Shown here: positions 21,101 through 30,100 of the stretch, in pieces | Layout: each line of letters begins with the position of its first letter | Position numbering within the stretch: the first letter of the stretch is position 1 | NCBI GenBank assembly: GCA_027575765.1 | Contig: JANBPT010000507.1 | Span: 1 to 33,051 of the forward strand | DNA from: Tieghemiomyces parasiticus | Lineage: Eukaryota; Kickxellomycota; Dimargaritomycetes; Dimargaritales; Dimargaritaceae | DNA: 33,051 nucleotides | Direction of reading: 5' to 3' | Notes under the pieces: generated by a model | Told to the model about the DNA's origin: nothing | Database searches by the model: none | Seen by the model: only the letters and a program-made list of their open reading frames with translations | Translations under genes and position numbers: made by a program

Positions 21101-24100
21101 AAGGGGTCGGCGATAATTGGGGACTGCCATCGGCGGAGCAGGCCCTGGTAAAGCAGTGGGCAGCGGGCACCACTATCACTTTCCCGCAGAAGGGATGGCT
21201 GGCGCACCAACTCTTCACCCAAAACCTCGCCACATGTCCAGGTAAAATTGCCCTGGAGACTGCCTTTGCCTCCTATACTTACGCGGAAGTATACCAACAG
21301 GTCTGTGGTGTCGCTGTCGCCCTCCTATCTCGCGGTTTCCTCTCGGGCGACCGCGCGGCCCTACTTTATTCCCGCTGCCCGGAGTTTATCTTCAGCTACC
21401 TCGCAGTCCTCATCATAGACGGCGTATGTGTACCTATGGACGTGTCCAACTCTCCCGACCGTTTGCGTTACCAGTATGAACTCCTAGGGGGGCCCTGGTT
21501 GCTTACCGTAGCTGACCACCTCCAGCTGGCTCAGGTGGGATTAGAGGCTTCTATCGACCGGGTACTTCTGGTAAACGAACTACCGACCAACTCTATCGAG
21601 CTGGCTACCGAGCCGTCTCGAAGCCATAATGATGTGGCCTACATCGCCTTTACCTCCGGCACCACTGGTCGGCCCAAGGGCATTCAGGTCCGTCACGAAT
21701 CCCTGATCAATTTTGTCGTCTCCTGGAGCGATCGTGTGAATCTAACCGCCGGCTGTCGGTTCCTCCAGACGCTCAACATTTCGTTTGACGGCTGCCTTAT
21801 CGAAATCTTCGGTACTTTCCACCGCGGCGGCACCCTCGTCCTTCAGGACGGAGATATTCTGGATTCTCTGCGGCGAGTCGACACTTGCCTGCTGATTCCC
21901 TCGATGCTGACCGCCCTCGACCCGAGAGATTATCCGAACCTTCAGCTGTTGGTAGCGGCAGGCGAGCCTCTGCCCTTCGGCGTGGCTCAGCGGTGGCGCC
22001 AACACATGCGGGTGGTAAATGTGTACGGACCCACCGAGGTCACCATCGTAAGCCACAGCGCTGAAATTGAACTAGACCAAATTATTACCGTAGGTCCGAC
22101 CCTGGATAACGTCGAGTGCTACATTCTCGACGCCGCTATGCGACCAACGCCTATTGGAGTCCCCGGCGAGTTATACATCGGCGGTCTGGGTGTATCTAAC
22201 GGCTATGTTGAGCAGCCAGATCTGACCCGTGAGGCCTTTCAGCCCAATCCGTTCGGGACTGGTACGGTCTATCGATCGGGTGATCTGGGCTGCTGGCTGC
22301 CTGACGGGCAGGTACAAATCGTTGGACGCCGCGACCACCAGGTCAAGCTCCGCGGATTCCGCATTGAACTGGGTGAGCTCGAAGCCACCTGCCAGACATT
22401 TGCGGGTATGGCCAGTACGGTCGCCCTCGTGAAAGATAAGGCACTAGTGCTGTATGTCGCTCCTAGCAGCTTGGACGTGGCCGACCTCCGGCGCCACATC
22501 GCCAGCACACTGCCCTACTACATGGTTCCGGACCACGTGATTACCCTGGACCGGCTTCCGCTGACCTCCGTGGGCAAGACTGACCGCAAGGCCCTGCAGG
22601 CGCTCCCTTTACCCCGGCTCTGTACGTCCGATAACCTGGACGCAGACCTACCCTTACCCCCGGCGTTCGACCAGGTAAGCCACGCGGTACAGGCTGTTTT
22701 GAACATCACGAGCGATCAGGTGGCACCACGGCGCAGCTTTTTTCAACTGGGCGGGGACTCTATATCTGCCATCCGCTTCGCCTCCTTGCTACGTAAGCAG
22801 GCCCTGCAGGTCACTGTGGCCCAGATATTCGCGGCTAGCAGCCTTATCGACTTGGCCGTAGAGATTGCCCTGGAGACTGATCAGGCCACAGGGGATACTC
22901 CTATCTATCGGGCCTACTCACTGTTGAGGCACGATGGCGCTGATTGCGACCGACTCATCTACACGACCCTTGAGGCAGCCAATGTGACGGCCGAGGACGT
23001 CCAAGATATAACGCCGGTTACTAGCCTCCAGTTCGGCTTCCTGTTCAACACCCTTCGCGATCCCAGTGCCTACATGGTTCAGTCCACCTATGAGGTCCGT
23101 GGTTCCCTTGATGTCGAACGGCTCCGTCACAGCTGGGAGCAAGTGGGCCTCTGCCACGAGATACTTCGCGCCAAGTTCGTTGCTGCGGACGCCTTCTCAG
23201 ACTATCCGTTTCTTCAACTGCTTATGAAAAAGCCCGAGTATACGTGGTCTTACTCCGTCATGGGCGAAAGCAGCCTGGAGGATGCCGAGTCGGATTATCT
23301 CGTGGAGGATCGACGCCGAGGATTCGTCCTAGATGGCCCATTGATTCGACTGGCGATAATACGCCTCCAAGACACCCGTCACCTCATGTGTTTTACATTT
23401 CATCACGCACTACTGGATGCCTGGTCGACCAGTATTGTCTTGGGTGAAGTACTCGAGTACTACCATGGCATCGAGCCTCAGCCACGCACGCAATTCCACG
23501 CGTTCATCTCCTGCTTGACGCAGGTCAGTCAGGAGAAGGCGGCCAACTTCTGGAAGGACTATCTGTCTGACGTCCGGATCGACAATTCACTCCGGTTCCC
23601 GGTGCCGCCTAATGCCCACGCGAGTAGTGTTGAGGCTGTTCAACACACATTCTCCGTCGACCTATCCATCATCCATAGTTACTGCGCGAGTACTGGTGTA
23701 ACCCTCAATTCGCTGCTCCGTGCCATTTGGGCTCTGACGCTGGCACGTTATATGGGCCACACGGATGAGGTCACCTTTGGCGTGCTCATGTCCGGCCGCA
23801 ATCTTCCAGTGCCTGGTATCGAAGGAATGGTCGGCATGTGCATTAATACATTACCGTTCCGTGCGCGCTTGGCACCCGACGAGCTGGTTACCGACTTTGT
23901 CCGCCGCGTCAACCGCGAATCTGGTACCCTTATCGCCCACGAACAGTCAAGCCTGGTCGATGTCAAACGTTGGGCCCAGCTTCCAGCTGACACGGCGCTC
24001 TTTCACTCACTCCTCATCTATGACAACTATGAGGAATATCAGGCCTCCCCCGACCAGATGGATATCGATTTTATCCCCCGAGACGGTTACAACGAGACCG

Positions 24101-27100
24101 AGTACGTCTATGGTGTCCACTTCGGCCAGGTTGCGGGCTCCCTGGAAGTGCAAGTCAAGTACCAGACGCTGTACTGCGGAGCGGAATATGCCCGGCTACT
24201 GTGCCGCTTCATGGATCATTGTTTGGGCCAAATAGTTAACCAGCCAGCCACCCGCATTGCGAACGTATTTAGCCTTCCGGAGTCCGAACTGGCTCAGATT
24301 CACCGGTGGTCAACCGGCACAACTGTACAATTCCCGCAAAAGGATTGGCTCGCGTACCAGCTTTTCACCCAGAACCTGACCGTTCGACCCGACGCCGTCG
24401 CGGTGGAATCGGCCACTCACAGCTTTGGGTATGCCAAAGTGTACGAACACGTTTGCAACATCGCATCGGCGCTGCGTCGTCGTGGATTCAAGCCCGGTCA
24501 CATGGCCGCCCTCTTGTTTGCCCGCTGCCCGGAGTTCATCTTCAGCTACCTCGCCGTACAACTTCTAGGTGGCGTCTGCGTCCCCATGGATGTCAAGAAT
24601 GCCTCGGATCGTCTATTATACATGGTATCTGTGCTCGATAAGCCCTGGCTGCTGAGTCTGACCACCCACACCCATGTAGCGGAGGGACTAGGTATTGATT
24701 CGGTCGACCTGTTCTACGTGGACAACGTTATGGCGGAGGTTATTGGGCGGTGCGATTTTCAGCCGGATACAAGTCGCCATCCTGATGACCTCATGTATAT
24801 CATGTTTACTTCAGGCACGACGGGCCAGCCCAAGGGTGTCCCTATTCGCCATCGGTCGCTGGTCAACTTCGCCCTCTCACGCGAACACCTTTTTGGGCTG
24901 ACGGTAGAGACTCGGTTCCTGCTCATGTCTAATATCGCCTTTGACGCGTCGCTTAACGCCATCTTCAGTACGTTCCACGCTGGCGGTACCCTAGTCTTAC
25001 ATGACGGGGACCTACTCGACGACCTCAAGCGTGTAAATACCTGCCACGCTACACCCTCAGTGTTGGCTGCGATCGAACCGGGTCAATACCCTGACCTTAC
25101 CACGGTGATTGCAGGTGGTGAAGCCCTATCCTACAGCGTTGCTCAGGCCTGGTCTAGACATGCCCGGGTGTACAATACTTTCGGACCCACGGAGACGACG
25201 ATCGACAGCCACGGCACTCTTTTCGACCCTGATGGTCCCGTATCCGTCGGCTACCCAGTCCATAACATGCAGGGCTATATTCTGGACAATGACATGGAGC
25301 CGGTCCCGATTGGTGCCCCCGGTGAGCTCTACATTGGCGGTGCGGGCGTGGCTGTCGGCTACTGGAAGCAGCCAGAACTCACGACCAAGGCATTTGTTGC
25401 CAATCCATTCGGCCCCGGAAAGTTGTACCGTACAGGTGACATAGTCAGCTGGCTACCCAGCGGCCATGTATACTACATCGGGCGGCGGGACCACCAAGTC
25501 AAACTCCGCGGGTTCCGCATTGAGTTGGGAGAAATCGAGAGCCGCTGTCAGACTTTACCCCATGTCGCAAACGCCGTGGCCTTGGTCAAGGACAACACGC
25601 TTGTGGTTTACTTGGCGCCAGACAACGTTGATATAGTCAGTCTGCGCCACCACTTAGCTGCCAAGCTGCCAGAATATATGGTGCCCCAGCACCTTATCAC
25701 CATGGACACCCTTCCCACTACTACCGTTGGCAAGGCGGACCGTCGAGCCCTGTTGAGTGTACCCCTCCCAGAGGACGATGGGGGCGAGGACGACATAGAC
25801 GGCCGGCACAGTTCGCCAGCTTTTACAGCCCTTCGTGGGGCCGTGGCAGGTGTCCTCCATATCTCGCCCTCCCGGGCCGGACCCCGGGCCTCCTTCTTCC
25901 GGCTGGGCGGCGACTCGATTTCTGCCATCCGCTTAGCCTCCACGTTACGTGGTCTGGATTTCGTAGTCACCGTAGCCCAGATATTCCAATGTCCCACATT
26001 GGGCGATTTAGGAGCGGCACTGGTCCCTTTGGAACTCGACCTATCGTCCCGCTCGGCATATGCTCCCTTTTCGCTCCTTGGAGATGGCTCCGAGGCGGAC
26101 ACACTTCGGCAACACGTTGCCGGGGCCTTGGGTCTTCAGTCGGAGAAAATCCAGGATGTACTACCCGTATTGGGCCTGCAGCAGGGGTTCCTGGTCAGTA
26201 CCCTTAAGGATCCTAGTGCCTACATGGTCCAGGAATCATTCGAACTCCTTGGCCGCGTAGATCCCGGCCGGCTCCGTCAGAGCTGGATCGACACCCTGAA
26301 TAGTCACACCATTCTGCGCACCAAGTTCATAGTAGCTGACGAGTTCTCCAATTACGCCTTCCTCCAGGTGGTCCTCGCCCAAGGCGAAGTCGAGTGGTCT
26401 GATCAAACTTTAAGCGGGGAAGATCTCCAACAGGTGGAGGCTAACTATTTCACTCTAGAACGTGAGCGGGGTTTCGACTTCCGCAGCCCTTTGATTCGCA
26501 TGGCCCTCCTCCGTGTCCATGATCAGCGTCACATTCTGTTCTTCGCCTTCCACCATGCTTTGCTTGATGCTTGGTCTTCCAGTATCATCAAGGCAGAGAC
26601 TCTAGAACGCTACCACGGCCGACCCATTCAACCGCGTATCCAGTATCACGACTATATGGCGCGGGTTTATACGACAGACCAATCCAACCCCGGCGATTTC
26701 TGGATATCCAACCTGAACGGCATTAAGTGCCACCCGGCCATTCAGTTCCCCATCCAGTCAGCCGCCAATGGCCCTCGGCATTCAACTGTGGACCTTACCC
26801 TGTCGCCCTCCCTGAGTGCCATTCAAGGATTCTGCCGCGAACAGGGACTCACCTTCAATTCCTTGCTCCGGTCGGTCTGGGCTTTAGCTTTGGCCCGCTA
26901 CCACGGCGAGGAGGAGGAAGTCACGTTTGGGGTACTCATGTCTGGCAGAAACGTACCCCTCCCCGGTGTCGAAGGTATGGTTGGCATGTGCATAAATACC
27001 TTACCCTTCCGCGTTCGCTTCGTGCCCCATGAGCCATTGGTCGACTACATTCGCCGAATCAACCAGGAATCTGGAACGCTCACGGCATATGAGCAATGCG

Positions 27101-30100
27101 GCCTCATCGATATCAAGCGGTGGACTGGGGTGGACTCTGGCACGTCTCTCTTCCAATCGCTGCTTGTATATGACAACCACCCTGAGGCTAGTCCATCTGC
27201 TAATGATGACTTCGTTTACCAACTGCGATCTGGCCAGAACCTTGCCGAGTACGCTTACACAGTAAGCTTTGCGGAGGAAGGCGACGCGCTCCAACTCGAC
27301 CTGCAGTTCTTGAACCGGTACTGCGATGCCCACTATGCTCGGCTTATGTGCCAATATGTCGACCACTGTATGTCAGCAATTGTGGTCAAGTCAACGTCCC
27401 AGATTCGGGATCTAATGAGCCTACCACCGAGCGAGGAGGCCCTGGTCAATCAGTGGGCCACTGGCCACACTGTCGACTTCCCCCTGAAGGACTGGCTGGC
27501 CCACCAGTTCTTCACGCAGAATCTGGCTATCCGACCGGACGCCATCGCCCTTGAGTCGGCCACTGCCCAGTTTACCTACGCCGAGGTCTACCACCGCGCC
27601 TGCGCCATCGCCACTGCTCTGCGTGACCAAGGCGCATATACTGACGATCGTGTGGCCCTCCTGTTCACCCGCAGCCCCGAGTTCATATTCAGTTACCTTG
27701 CCGTGCTCCTCTTGGGTGGTGTCATCGTCTGCATGGACGCCAATAACGCCCTGGACCGCCTCTCCTACATGATAAATCTCCTGGAGGGACCATGGGTGAT
27801 AACAAACTCTGCCACAAGTGAGTTGGTGGCGAAGCTGGGACTTGAGAACGGCCGAGTCGTTTATGCTGATCAGATCCTCACTTTCGCCACGCAACACCAA
27901 CCGTTATACCTGCCCAAGGATCGGACCCAGGACTCCCTGGCCTACATTGTGTTTACTTCGGGCACCACCGGCCGACCCAAGGGCGTCAAGGTAGCCCACC
28001 GCTCACTGGTCAACTTTGTCTTAGCCGCCAGCGAACGGCTAGGGTTACCCGCCGATTGTCGCTTTCTACAAGGACTGAATATCACGTTTGATCCTCTGCA
28101 TATGGAGGTCCTGGGCACGTTCCATTTCGGTGGCACTTTGGTGCTTCAGGACGGGGAGCTTCTGGATGACCTGCGCCGTGTATCGGCTTGTATTCTAGTT
28201 CCCTCGGTGCTGGCAGCATTAGATCCGACCGCCTACCCCAACCTGACAACCTTGATCGCTGGTGGCGAGGCATTGCCGCCCACCGTTGCGGAGAAGTGGG
28301 TGAATCGGGCCCACTTACACAACTTCTATGGCCCCAGTGAAGCTACCATCGCCAGTCACAGCAAACACATTATTCCTGGTGGATCAGTGACCATTGGCAC
28401 AAGCCTGGCCAACATGCAGTGCCATATCCTCGACGAGAGAATGCTCCCGGTGCCCATCGGAGTGCCAGGCGAAATCTATATTGGTGGAGCGGCCGTATCC
28501 GAAGGCTATTGGAGACAACCAGCGTTGGCCGATACCTCCTTTATCTCGAACCCATTTGGCCCTGGTCGCTTGTATCGTACCGGTGACCTGGGCTGCTGGC
28601 TGGCCAACAGCGAAGTCCATGTCCTGGGTCGCAAGGACTTCCAAGTCAAGTTGCGTGGGTTCCGCATCGAGTTGGGCGAGATCGAGAGCACCTGCCAATC
28701 CTATCCAGGCATAGTGAACGCCGTGGCCCTTATCAAGGATAAACGCCTTGTAGGGTACGTGGCACCGGGTACGATAGACATTACGGAGCTTCTTCGGTAC
28801 GTCTCTTCCATACTACCTTACTACATGGTGCCTGAATTAATAATTCCCTTGGACACCCTGCCCTTGACCTCCATTGGTAAGGCTGACCGCAAGGCACTGC
28901 AGGTCCTTCCCCTGCCCGAAGAGCCGCATGTGGGCGGTCCTGATGACCCGCCGGTTTCCGAGACTTTTGCTACTCTACGCTGTGCCCTGGCTGAGGTCCT
29001 CAACCTCGACCCCGTCCGGGTAACCCCCTCGGCCTCCTTCCTGCGCCTGGGCGGCGACTCAATTTCGGCCATCCAGCTCTCCTCACGGTGTAAGAAGTAC
29101 GGCTTGAAGCTCACGGTGGCCGATATCCTGAAGTATCCGACTCTGGCAAGGCTGGAGCAGTGTGCCGAATTGATTATGGATAGATCTGAAACCAAATACC
29201 TGATGGACCCCATTGGTCCGGTACCCTTCACGGCTATCGAGCGCCACGTCATCCCCAGCCTGCGCAACGTGAACCACTTCAACCAGTCCTTCCTAGTCAA
29301 GTGTCGCCTCTCGCTTGCGCTGCCGGTGCTCCGGGAGGCCGTCCGTTCCCTGGTTACTCACCACGATATATTACGACTGCGGTTGACAAACGTCGACGGG
29401 GAGTGGAACAAGGAGGTTCTGCCTCTACCTGCTGATACCAGCGTTGAGGGCTTCCTGGCCCGATTTGCCACGGTCATCGAGGATGATATCCCATTGGACG
29501 ATTACGAGGCTTGGGTCTACCGCATACAACAGACCATTAACGTCGAGTTCGGCCCCGTCATGGTTTGCGCCTTACTCTCGGTTGATGGAAAGCCTCACGT
29601 TTACCTCACCGTGCACCACTTAGCCATCGACTTTGTGTCTTGGCGCATTCTGCTGGAGGATTTCGAAACGCTATTGACCGGCGGGACTCTGCCTGAAAAG
29701 ACTCTGTCTTTCCGTGAGTGGTCCACCCTGATCACCGAGCACGCACGGACTCTGCCTGACGACCTATGGCCCAGGCACAATGCGGTTGCTGCCATCCCCT
29801 TCGACCACGACCCGCTTTCGCATTCCCCTGCTACGTACCGTACCATCGAGTCAGTCCAGCAAACATTAGGACTGGAGTTGTCCGAGCTCTTGTACGGGCA
29901 GGCCGCCGCGCAAGCCGACGCCTCGCCACAGGAGTTCATGGTAACCGCCCTGATCATGGCCCTGACCGACAGCTTCAACATTTCCGCGTTGGAAATCGAC
30001 ATGGAGGGCCACGGCCGCAGGCCCTGGAGTGCCGATATTGACGTGTCGCGCACTTTGGGCTGGTTCACATCCCTGTACCCTGTCGCGTTCCATACTGACC

